In this document: in pieces, positions 8,594-18,000 of the stretch
Layout of the letters: each line of letters begins with the position of its first letter
Numbering within the stretch: position 1 is the first letter of the stretch
Assembly (NCBI RefSeq): GCF_000419585.1
Contig: NZ_ATTH01000001.1
Location: forward strand, 1,200,005 to 1,264,004
Length of the DNA stretch: 64,000 bases
Origin: Salisaeta longa DSM 21114
GTDB lineage: Bacteria; Bacteroidota; Rhodothermia; Rhodothermales; Salinibacteraceae
Reading direction: 5' to 3'
The notes under the pieces: model-generated
What the model saw: the letters and a program-made list of their open reading frames with translations, nothing else
Told to the model about the DNA's origin: nothing
The model's database searches: none
Program-made: the position numbers and the translations under genes

Positions 8594-11245
8594 TTACGCG
8601 TCCGCTTTAATCGCGGCCTGCGCGGCGGCCAATCGGGCAATGGGCACGCGGAAGGGCGAACAGGAGACGTAGTCGAGGCCTGCCTCGTAGCAGAAGGCAA
8701 TCGAGGAGGGCTCGCCCCCGTGCTCGCCGCAGATGCCGACCGGAAGCTCGGGATTGGCCGTGCGGCCACGCTCTGTCCCCAGCCGCACGAGTTCGCCCAC
8801 GCCCTCCTGGTCGAGCGCCTGAAACGGATCCTCCGGCAGCAGCCCTTCATCCACGTAAGAAGGCAGAAAGGACCCGGCGTCATCGCGGCTGTAGCCGAAT
8901 GTCATCTGCGTCAGGTCGTTCGTGCCGAACGAGAAGAAGTCAGCGGCCGCGCCAATCGATTCGGCCTGAAGGGCGGCGCGCGGCACCTCGATCATCGTGC
9001 CGATGTGCACGTCGACAGACGCCTCGCGCTCGTCGAAGACGGTCTGGATGGTGCGCTCGATGACGCGGCGCTGGTCGTCAAACTCGGCCCGCGTGCTGAC
9101 GAGCGGTACCATAATTTCGGGATGTACCGAGATGCCGTCGGCCTGCACGTCGAGCGCGGCCTCGATGATGGCGCGCGTCTGCATCTCCGTGAGCGCCGGC
9201 ACGGTGATGCCGAGGCGGCAGCCGCGGTGGCCCAGCATCGGGTTGAACTCTTCGAGCGCCTCGACCTTTTCGCGCACGGCATCGACCGAGACGCCGGCGC
9301 GCTCGGCCAGCTTCTTCTGGCCCGCGGCGTCGTTCGGTAGGAATTCGTGCAGCGGCGGATCGAGCAGGCGGATGGTGACGGGGTGGCCGTCCATCACGCG
9401 GAAGATATCTGCGAAGTCGCTGCGCTGGTGGGGACGCAGGGCGTCGAGGGCGTCGCGCCGGGCGTCCTCCGTGTCGGCCAGGATCATCTCGCGCATGGCG
9501 AGGATGCGTTCATCGCCGAAGAACATGTGCTCGGTGCGGCAGAGCCCGATGCCCGCCGCGCCAAAGTCGAGGGCCTGCTGGGCGTCGTCCGCCGTGTCGG
9601 CATTGGCGCGCACGCCCAGCGTGCGGAATTCATCGACCCAGGCCATGAAGGTGGAGAAGGCGCCCGTCATCTCGGGCTCCACGAGCGGCACCTTGCCGCG
9701 GATGACCGCGCCCGTCGCGCCATCCATCGAGATCCAGTCGCCCGCGTGGATGGTGACCGAACCGTTCGTGAACCGCTTCTCGTCTTCGTAGACGGTGAGG
9801 GCGTCGCAGCCGGCTACGCAGGGCTTGCCCCAGCCGCGGGCCACGACGGCCGCGTGGGAGGTCATGCCGCCGCGCGACGTGATGATGCCCTGCGCCGCAT
9901 CCATCCCGCCCACGTCCTCGGGGCTCGTCTCGGTGCGGACGAGGATCACGTCTTCTCCATTCTTGGCTGCTGCTTCGGCATCGTCAGCCGAGAAGACGGC
10001 CCTGCCGACGGCCGCGCCGGGGGACGCGGGCAGCCCGGTGCCCAGGACGTCGTCCTCGTAGTCGGCGTCCTCGTCGAAGTGCGGATGCAATAGCTGGTCG
10101 AGATGGCGGGGCTCAACGAGGTGCGCCACGGCGCGCCGGCGGTCGATGAGTTCTTCATCCACCATATCCACGGCAATTTTGATGGCGGCGGGTCCGGTGC
10201 GTTTGCCGTCGCGCGTCTGGAGGATGTAGAGCGTGCCGTCCTGAATGGTGAACTCCAGGTCCTGCATATCGCCGTAGTGCGCTTCGAGCGTGCGGCGGAC
10301 CTCCTGCAGCTCGTCATATATCGCCGGCATGAGGTCTTGCAGCTCCTGGATGTCGCGCGGGGTGCGAATGCCAGCCACGACGTCTTCGCCCTGTGCGTTC
10401 GGCAGGAACTCACCGAAGAGCTTATTCTCGCCGGTGGCAGGGTTGCGGGTGAAGCAGACGCCCGTGCCGCTCTGCTCGCCCATGTTGCCGTACACCATCG
10501 CCTGCACGTTGACGGCCGTGCCGCGCAGCCCTGTGATGTTGTTGATCTTGCGGTACTTGACGGCGCGCTCGTTGCGCCACGAGTCGAACACCGCGTCGAT
10601 GGCGCGGCGCAGCTGTTCGCGCGGGTCGCTGGGAAATGGTTCGCCCGTCTCGTCTTCGAAGAGGGCGCGGTAGCGATCGACGAGTGTGCGGAGGTCATCG
10701 GCCGTGAGGTCGAGGTCGTTCGCGGCGCCGCGCTCGTCTTTCAGCTCGGTCATCACGTCTTCGAACCGGCGGTGCGGCACGCCGGCCACCACGTCGCCAA
10801 ACATGTCGATGAGGCGACGATAGGCGTCGTAGGCGAAGCGCGCATTGCCGGTGGCGCGGGCGAGGCCCGCTACGGTGTCATCGTTCAGGCCCAGGTTGAG
10901 CACCGAATCCATCATGCCAGGCATCGAAACGGCTGCGCCGCTCCGCACGGAGACGAGCAGCGGCGCCTCGGCGTCGCCCAGCGTGCGGTCCATGAGCGTT
11001 TCGAGGTGCGCGATGCCGCCTTCCACTTCGTCCTGCATGCCACGCGGCCAGTCGCCGTCGTGGTCGTTGTAGTAGTGGCACGCCTCGGTGGTGATGGTGA
11101 AGCCCGGCGGGACGGGCAGGCCGAGGGCGCTCATCTCGTTGAGGTTGGCGCCTTTTCCGCCCAGCAGCGCTTTCATCTCTTTGCTGCCTTCAGCGGAGCC
11201 ATCGCCAAAGCGGTAAACGAACGTCGTATCTGAGTCGTGGGGCAT
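8594..11245 (-). CDS. ppdK: Pyruvate, phosphate dikinase
   Basis: 883 residues, standard length. The enzyme interconverts pyruvate + ATP + Pi and phosphoenolpyruvate + AMP + PPi in the cytoplasm. The N-terminal ATP-grasp part begins at the conserved LLGGKGANLNEMS. The swivelling phosphohistidine domain has GGMTSHAAVVARGWGKPC (near 460), with the catalytic His. The C-terminal PEP/pyruvate barrel ends with CGEHGGEPSS (near 837), carrying the catalytic Cys. The start is set by this domain beginning right after the ATG (MPHDSDT). The frame stays open some 310 bases further upstream, but that stretch has no family similarity. It is monocistronic and tail-to-tail with HTCS 1. Confidence 0.96.
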   Translation of the reverse strand: MPHDSDTTFVYRFGDGSAEGSKEMKALLGGKGANLNEMSALGLPVPPGFTITTEACHYYNDHDGDWPRGMQDEVEGGIAHLETLMDRTLGDAEAPLLVSVRSGAAVSMPGMMDSVLNLGLNDDTVAGLARATGNARFAYDAYRRLIDMFGDVVAGVPHRRFEDVMTELKDERGAANDLDLTADDLRTLVDRYRALFEDETGEPFPSDPREQLRRAIDAVFDSWRNERAVKYRKINNITGLRGTAVNVQAMVYGNMGEQSGTGVCFTRNPATGENKLFGEFLPNAQGEDVVAGIRTPRDIQELQDLMPAIYDELQEVRRTLEAHYGDMQDLEFTIQDGTLYILQTRDGKRTGPAAIKIAVDMVDEELIDRRRAVAHLVEPRHLDQLLHPHFDEDADYEDDVLGTGLPASPGAAVGRAVFSADDAEAAAKNGEDVILVRTETSPEDVGGMDAAQGIITSRGGMTSHAAVVARGWGKPCVAGCDALTVYEDEKRFTNGSVTIHAGDWISMDGATGAVIRGKVPLVEPEMTGAFSTFMAWVDEFRTLGVRANADTADDAQQALDFGAAGIGLCRTEHMFFGDERILAMREMILADTEDARRDALDALRPHQRSDFADIFRVMDGHPVTIRLLDPPLHEFLPNDAAGQKKLAERAGVSVDAVREKVEALEEFNPMLGHRGCRLGITVPALTEMQTRAIIEAALDVQADGISVHPEIMVPLVSTRAEFDDQRRVIERTIQTVFDEREASVDVHIGTMIEVPRAALQAESIGAAADFFSFGTNDLTQMTFGYSRDDAGSFLPSYVDEGLLPEDPFQALDQEGVGELVRLGTERGRTANPELPVGICGEHGGEPSSIAFCYEAGLDYVSCSPFRVPIARLAAAQAAIKADA

Positions 11246-11577
11246 ACCATGGAGCGCTTGGTTCGGAAGGACCGGCCATGCAAAACACGTCGTTTGGCCG
11301 CGCAACGGAGGCAACGTCTCATCCACACAGCCTTGAGAATTGCAGCACAAACGCCGTGGGACTAATAACGCCTTACACGAACGTACGTTTGGTCCTGTAG
11401 TCCGGACATCTCGGGTGGGGGCTGCCCTGACAACCGCGTGGGGATCGAAGCGAACGGCGGTTTCTTGATAAACAACACCCCGACGGCCACTCATCACCGG
11501 CCCCTCGTCCGCCACGCAGGCAACATCTGCGTGACGGCAGCCCGCGATGATGGCCATGCTCCCTGACAGACCAGGCC
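11246..11577. other. Intergenic region between the FG-GAP protein gene and ppdK
   Basis: 332 bases. Minus-strand transcription leaves the FG-GAP protein gene here and enters ppdK. An ACGTACGT self-complementary core near 11378-11390 is the only local structure noticed. No good terminator, promoter or gene was recognised. Confidence 0.4.
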
Positions 11578-14553
11578 TTAGCGCACGAGCACAAGCTTAC
11601 GTGTGTACGCGGCGCCGTTGGTTTGCAACCGCACGAAATAGACCCCACTAGGCAACGCCTGAGCGTCTGCTTCCGGCGCCCACTGCACCTCATGTCGTCC
11701 CGCCGCCTGACGCGCGTCGACGAGCGTGGCCACGCGGCGGCCCAGCACATCGTACACCTGCAGTTGCACGCGCTGGGCCGTGGGGAGGGCATACGCGAGG
11801 GTCGTGTGCTCGCGCACCGGGTTGGGATACGGCGGACGGAGCGTTGCCGTAGCGGGCGGTGCGGCTGTCGATGTCTGTTTTGCCGCAGGCCCCAAGAGCA
11901 ACGCGAGCGCGGTGCGCGGCTTTGTCACCGAAATCGCCTGTGGCTTGCTGCCCAGCGCGTAGCGCGCGCCGGTGGCCGGATGGTGCAGCACGGCGGGCGT
12001 TGTCGCTTGACGCAACGGACCGCTGAGGGTGAGCTGCACGCGCGTACCGGGGGCCGCGTGCAACGTGAGCGGAATGCGCCCTCCCTCGTCGGGCGTCGGC
12101 TGCACCGTTGTGGCCAGGGCCGTAGCCTCCGGATGCGGCGCCTCGGGCATCGGCACGCGCAAGCTGACGGCCTCGAAGCGCGTTGTCGGCGCAAACTGAT
12201 CGAAGCGGTCGGTGCCTGCGCGGGCGTCGGGGCGGAAGCGTACGCGCACCGTTGAGGCGTGCCCGTCGCCGTCGCGCACGGTCAGCGCCAGCGTAGGAGC
12301 TTCGGCATTCGCGATGGGCGGAGTCGGCGCGCCGGGGTAGGGAATGCGCAGCGAATCGCGGCCGGTGGTATTCAAGAAGTAGTAGCCTTCCCCGCCCCGC
12401 GCCGACTGAAACAACGATGCTTGCTGAAAGCCCGCGTCGAAGCGCCACAGCGGCTGCAGGGCGCCGCCATTGGCCCGCGCCACATCGGCCCACAGCACAT
12501 CTTTCTCCAACGGATTTGAAATGATGTTCCACCCGGCGTGCACCGGAATGACGGCCGCCGAATCGCCCCGCAGCGGCACCGTGGGCACCTGCGCCTCCAC
12601 GCGCCACGGCACGGTTCCAATCAGCCAGAAGCCGCGGCCCGGCGCAAACACAAACCGGTCGGCCGCGCCCTCATCAAACGCAACTAGCGAGTCGCGCTGC
12701 GCCCCCGGCTCCCAGTACGCCTGCCAGTCGACGGTGGGCGTGCCCGGCACGGTGGTGCGCAACGGAACGTCGGTGCGGCCCGGCAGCGCCACGAGATGGT
12801 AGTCGGTCACTGCGCGCGCCTCGCCAAAGGTGCGCACGGCGTTGATGCTGACGCGCGCCGGGTAGTAGAACGCACGCACAGTGTTTGACAACGGACCTTG
12901 CAGTCCGGCGGTGTCGACGGCGGCCGCGCGGTAGTAGAGCGTTCCGCCGGTTTCCAACGACGCATCGGCAAACTGACGCTGCGCAACCGGTGCCTCGGTC
13001 ACACGAAGCGCCGCAGATGCCGTCTCAAACGGCTGACGGGCGCGGTACACGTGATAGCCCACCACGTCGGGCGCGGTGCTCGCACGCCACCGCGCGGTGG
13101 CCGTGGCGTCTGCCACGCGGACGGATGTGAGGGTGGGCGCGCGCGGCGCCACCGGCCGGGGACGGGCCTGGGCGGTGTCGGAGGGCGGCCCGAGGCGTCC
13201 CTCGCGATCGATGGCGGCGACGCGGTAGTGATACGTCGTGGAGGCGCTCAGGCCTGTGTCGGTGTACGACGTAGCCGCTGCCGGTGCCGTGCCCACCGGC
13301 TCATTGGCTACAGCATCCCCAAAAGGCGTAGCGGAGCGGTAGATCGCATACGCCTGCACGTCAGGCGCGGGCGACGGGGCCCACGCGACCTCCACGGATT
13401 GTTCGCGTATCGGCGCCGCCGTAACGTCCCGCGGCGGCCGCGGCACGCCCAACCCCTGGCTGTAATCCACGCGCACGGTACGCGCCCACCACGCCGCCGA
13501 CACCACGTCGGGGGCCGCATCGGCATTCACCCGTGCGGTTGTTACCGCCACGGCGCCATCGGCAGGGCCTCCCACCGCATCGGGCGCCGCAAAGGTGCCA
13601 TCCTGGCGCAACCGATTCTCGACCCACCAGATGACATCGCCGGTATTTGCAGCCGCCAGCACCTCCGCATCGCCGTCCGCATCCAAATCCGAAGCCGCCA
13701 CGGCATATCCGCCCTGAATAGGCATGATGGCCTGCGGAGCCTCAAAGCCCTGGACGGTGTTCCGTAGCCACACGATGGCCGTGTCGTGCGCGACCAGCAG
13801 GTCGGTCGTGCCGTCGCCGTCGATATCTGCGGCGTGCACATCGCGCGGCCGCTCGGGGAAGGTCGTCACACGCACCGGCTGAACGCCGCCCGCAGCAGTC
13901 GGCTGCAGTGCCACGAGCGTTTGGGCACGCTGCGCCAACACAAAAATCGTCGGACGCGCTGCTTCCGAGTTGTGCAGCGCAAGCACGCGGCGCGCGCCGT
14001 CAAGGTCGGTGGCGAGGGTGTCCGGCGCCCCAAACGACCCGTCGGCCTGCTGCGGGTACCACACCACCTGATCGCTCAAAAAGCCTGCGGCCACCATGTC
14101 CCGATCGCCGTCGCCGTCCACATCCGCCGCGCGGGCATCGATCGCGCCAAGCAGCCCCGTCCCTACCGGTTGTGCGCCCGTGAAGCGCGGCGTCGCCCCC
14201 GCGCCTCGATTCTCAAACCAATAAACCGTTCCGGTATCGTACGCTGTAGCCAGCACGTCGCGGTCGCCGTCGGCGTCAAGGTCGGGCGTCGTCACCGAGG
14301 CCGCCCCTTGCATTGCATCGGATAAAACGTGCCGCGTGAAGGTGCTATCGGCCGTGGCTTCGTACCAGGCAACCGTATCGGTGCCTTGCGCCGCGGTGAG
14401 GATCTCTGCGCGGCCGTCGCCCGTGAGGTCGGCCGCGGCAAGGGCCCGCGGTTCCTCAATGGAGGACGTGACGGTGCGCGACGCCACCTGCGCACGGCTC
14501 GGTAGGCACGCGAGCAACCCGGCGATGGTGAAAAGCAAGATGCGAAGACGCAT
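11578..14553 (-). CDS. Secreted FG-GAP/VCBS and FnIII protein with T9SS sorting tail
   Basis: 991 residues. After a signal peptide (LRILLFTIAGLLACLPSRAQ) come about seven FG-GAP/VCBS repeats with the calcium-binding pattern DxDGDGxxD (about 28-358), probably a beta-propeller. Two fibronectin type III domains follow (about 371-565), then a beta-rich module of about 330 residues (PGRGFWL, GWNIISNPLEKDV). The chain ends in a T9SS type A sorting domain (YPNPVREHTTLAY, VYDVLGRRVATL, SGVYFVRL). The protein should be exported by Sec, passed out by the type IX system and anchored or released. Its last 400 residues are clearly related to those of the 3501-residue protein two genes upstream. Last gene of the apparent unit. 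The ATG chosen gives the signal peptide; an in-frame start 30 bases earlier is less likely. Confidence 0.9.
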   Translation of the reverse strand: MRLRILLFTIAGLLACLPSRAQVASRTVTSSIEEPRALAAADLTGDGRAEILTAAQGTDTVAWYEATADSTFTRHVLSDAMQGAASVTTPDLDADGDRDVLATAYDTGTVYWFENRGAGATPRFTGAQPVGTGLLGAIDARAADVDGDGDRDMVAAGFLSDQVVWYPQQADGSFGAPDTLATDLDGARRVLALHNSEAARPTIFVLAQRAQTLVALQPTAAGGVQPVRVTTFPERPRDVHAADIDGDGTTDLLVAHDTAIVWLRNTVQGFEAPQAIMPIQGGYAVAASDLDADGDAEVLAAANTGDVIWWVENRLRQDGTFAAPDAVGGPADGAVAVTTARVNADAAPDVVSAAWWARTVRVDYSQGLGVPRPPRDVTAAPIREQSVEVAWAPSPAPDVQAYAIYRSATPFGDAVANEPVGTAPAAATSYTDTGLSASTTYHYRVAAIDREGRLGPPSDTAQARPRPVAPRAPTLTSVRVADATATARWRASTAPDVVGYHVYRARQPFETASAALRVTEAPVAQRQFADASLETGGTLYYRAAAVDTAGLQGPLSNTVRAFYYPARVSINAVRTFGEARAVTDYHLVALPGRTDVPLRTTVPGTPTVDWQAYWEPGAQRDSLVAFDEGAADRFVFAPGRGFWLIGTVPWRVEAQVPTVPLRGDSAAVIPVHAGWNIISNPLEKDVLWADVARANGGALQPLWRFDAGFQQASLFQSARGGEGYYFLNTTGRDSLRIPYPGAPTPPIANAEAPTLALTVRDGDGHASTVRVRFRPDARAGTDRFDQFAPTTRFEAVSLRVPMPEAPHPEATALATTVQPTPDEGGRIPLTLHAAPGTRVQLTLSGPLRQATTPAVLHHPATGARYALGSKPQAISVTKPRTALALLLGPAAKQTSTAAPPATATLRPPYPNPVREHTTLAYALPTAQRVQLQVYDVLGRRVATLVDARQAAGRHEVQWAPEADAQALPSGVYFVRLQTNGAAYTRKLVLVR

Positions 14554-14601
14554 GAGACGAGGACGTATCGGGACAGAGGACAACGTGGGGGCGCAGCGGC
14601 A

Positions 14602-15021
14602 CTACGGACGCACCGGCGCTGGAAAGACGGTGGCGCGCACCTGCGACGACGGGGGACTCTCCTCCCCCGAGGCCCGCACCGCCGTCACGCGGTAATGGTA
14701 CACCGTACCGGGCGTCGGGCTGCGATCCACAAACGCGAGGGTGTCCGGCGCCAACGAATCGGCGCGAATCCCATCCAGCCGCTGCGCAACCGCCGGTGGC
14801 GCGACGATGGCCACGGTATCGCGGTACACGATGTAGCCGTACCGATCGGGGGCCGGGCCGCCGGCGGTCCACCGAAGCACGATGGTGCCGTCGGTGGGCG
14901 TGGCCGTAAGTTGTTGGGGGGCGGGCAGCGGCGCGCGCGGCGTCTGGTTATCGCATCCGGCAAGACTACCAACGAGCACGATGCTCAGGATCAGCGATAC
15001 CTGGCGAGATAGTCGGTACAT
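14602..15021 (-). CDS. Small lipoprotein with one FnIII domain
   Basis: 139 residues. The lipobox GSLAGC puts the lipidated cysteine at 23. Residues about 35-130 form one fibronectin type III-like domain (TDGTIVLRWTAGG, GTVYHYRVTAV) and there is little else. It lies between the two T9SS cargo genes with gaps of 44 and 48 bases on the same strand, so it is probably co-transcribed. Its FnIII domain resembles those of its neighbours. A surface-anchored partner of the two large proteins is a reasonable guess, but no function can be read directly. Confidence 0.82.
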   Translation of the reverse strand: MYRLSRQVSLILSIVLVGSLAGCDNQTPRAPLPAPQQLTATPTDGTIVLRWTAGGPAPDRYGYIVYRDTVAIVAPPAVAQRLDGIRADSLAPDTLAFVDRSPTPGTVYHYRVTAVRASGEESPPSSQVRATVFPAPVRP

Positions 15022-15065
15022 ACGAGGCGTAGGCGGTTGGTTGGAAAGCAGCGGAGCGGCCCGGT

Positions 15066-18000
15066 TTAGCGCACGATGACCATCTTGTGCGTGCGCACCT
15101 CGCCGCCCACGCGCAGGCGGCCAAAGTAGACGCCACTCGCGAGGCGCTGGCGCCCGGCGGTCGCGTTCCAGCGCACGCGGTGCCAGCCCGCCTTCTGCGT
15201 GGCATTGACGAGCGTCGCCACGCGCCGTCCAAGCAGATCGTACACATCCAGCCGCACGGGGCCCGCTTTGGGCACGGCGTACTCGATGGTCGTCTGCGTC
15301 CGAAACGGATTCGGGTAGTTGGCGCGCAGGCGCACCGTAGGCGGCACAATGGACGACCAGGCCTCTTCCACAAATGCCGTCGTGCCCATCAGCAGCACAA
15401 GCGGCGTTTGGGCGTGCTCCACCTGCAGCGTAAAGCTTTGGCGCTGCGTCAGGTCGATCATGCGTCCGGTGGCGCGCTCCACGAGGCGCACGGCGGGTAC
15501 GTCGAGGGCATTCACCGTGCGGGCGTCGATGCGCACGTGCGATCCGGCCGGGGCGTGAAGCGTGAGGTTTACGCGTTGCCCGTCGGTACCCGCGGGGCGC
15601 GCCTCATGAGCCAACCAGCGCTGCCGCGGCGACGGCGGATCGGCCACCGGCAGGCGCAGGCGCGGCCCCTCAAACCGGGCGGGCGGCGCCACCTGATCGA
15701 GCGCGTCGCGGCCCACGCGGGCGTCGGGGGCCAGCTGAATGGTGGCCTGCCCCGTGTGCGTGCCGTCGTAAAAGGTGGCCAGGGTCAACGTGCGGGCGGC
15801 GCTGGCTTTGGACGTCGATTTTTCGCTGGACGTCTGCTGCACAAAGGGCGCGCCGGGATACGGCACCACCAGCGAATCCAGTCCCCGGTCATTCAGGAAG
15901 TAGAACGCCTCGCCGGTGGTTGCCGAGGCAAAGGTTTGCGCTCGTGTGTAGCGCCCCGCGAAGCGCCAGAGCGCCTGCAGGTTGGCAGCGTTGGCCTGTT
16001 CCACCGCCGCCCACGCCACGTCTTTGTCCAGCGGGTTGGCGATGATATTCCATCCGTCGTGCACATCAATGACCGCGACGGTATCGCCCCGGAGGTCAAC
16101 GGTCTGCACCGTTTTGTCGACGGTCCAGGCCTCGCGCTGGCGCAGCCAGTAGCCGCGGCCGGGCGTAAACGCCCGATCGGAGGCAGCGTCAATTTCGACG
16201 AACGGATCCTCGGACGTGCCACGGTCGGCGTAGGCCGTCCAGTCGTCGCCGGGCGTTCCGTTAAGGGCTTCGGTGAGGCGCTGTTGTACGGCGCCCGGCA
16301 GCGCGACGAGGCGGAAGTCCTGCGGATCGTCGCCGCCCGCAAACGACCGCTGCGTGTGGGCCGCCACGGTGCGCGGGTAGAGGAAGATGGAGGCCGCCTC
16401 GGAGGGCGCGCTCATCTCGCCGGTGGCCGCGCGGGCCACGAGGCGGTAGTAATGCGTCGCGCCCACCTGTGCGGTGCTGTCGACGTACTGCGACCGCTGC
16501 CCCCGCACCGTCGCCACGCGGGCGCCGGTGGTGTCAAAGCGAGCATTCGAGCCGCGGTACACCTGATACCGCGCCGCGCCTTTGTCCCCTGGCGTCCAGC
16601 GCAGATCCACGTGCTGCTGAGGCGTCGATTGCGCCCATACCTGCTGCGGCGTGCGCACGGCGGGCTCGGGCCGTTCAATGATTGTCGTGAGGCGATACAA
16701 GGCGGCGCGGGCTCCTACGCCGGTTACGCGCACCGTATCGATGTACGTGCCGGGTCGGCGGTCGGCCGCTACGTTGATGGTAACGGTCCGGGACGCGCCA
16801 GGCGCCAGCGGATCGGGGGCTGCGGTCGGCCCTTCGATTGTCAGAGCGTCCCCCGAGGCAGTCAGTCCGTAATCAACCAGCTGGGTGCGGAAGTTGGTGA
16901 GGCGCGTGCTTACTTGTCCCGTCGTCCCGCGCACAAGGCGCAGCGTATCGGCCGCGGGCGTCCACGTAAGGCCGCGCTGCTGAACGGTAAACCGCCAATC
17001 CACCGACGCCGGCAGGGGGTTGCCCGCCCGATCGGTCAGGCTCAGCGGACCCGCGGAATCGCGCTGCACGCCGCCGTCCTCTGTCAACGCAGCCGTCACC
17101 GTCGCAACGAGGCGCTGGTCTTCGGCCTGGGCGAGGGCTTCCGGATCGCGGGGTTGCAGGTAGAGCACGCGGCCGTCGCAGGTGGGCGTGATGGGAATGC
17201 GCCCGCCCACCGTCGAATCGGCGTAGGCCAGGGTCACGTTCTCGTTGGCGCGCACCGTAGCGCAGGCCACGGTTTCGTCGAACGTGACGGCTATATCGTC
17301 GCCGGCTGTCAGCAGACCATCGGCCGGCTCGGGCGTGCCATGCACCCGCGGGCGCTTCGTGTCCACAATAATCCGTCGCGGCTCGGCCACGTACGCACCG
17401 GTCACGGTGCCTTCCGCGTTGGTCGTTTTGGTGTAGGCCGCAATCTCGTACACCCCATCCGGACCGCGGTATTGCGTGCGCTCAAAGTAGGTCGTAATGT
17501 CGCTCAGGTCGCACGCTTCGTTGGCGCAGTCGTTGAGCTGCAGAATGTTTTGCCGCGTCGCCACAAGCAGCGTCTGCGACCAATCTTCCAGCGCTTCAAC
17601 GCCTTGTGTGGCCTTTGCGGCGGCTCCATTCTCGATGCGGCGGAAGAGCGCGCGAGCAGCTTCTCCTTTCAAATAGCGCGGCCCGCGTAGGCTGTCGGCG
17701 GCCGAGCTGTCGCCGTTGGCTGTTGTTTGCAGGGGCGGAAACCCGCCGTTCAGGTCGATGGCCGGACGAATGAAGACGCCAACCTCGGAGAGGCGATGGC
17801 CGGTGTCGGTGGTGTCAACGGAGAAGCCGGAGAAGCTCACGTCGAAGGGCGCGTCTTTTGTGGCCCGGTTGATGGCAAAGCCCGGCGCGGGGCTCTCCAG
17901 CGCAATGGGCGAACTGGGCGGCTGAAAGGTGACGCTGACATAGACGGTGTCGGTGCTGGGCACCTCGCCGCCGGCCGCCAGATCGCACGGCGGATACGCC

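Noticed and set aside
15087-17690. 867-codon open frame on the plus strand inside the giant gene
   Set aside because: The frame is rich in Arg, Gly and His and lacks any domain pattern. It is the mirror of a GC-biased coding strand; the minus-strand frame has recognisable domains throughout.
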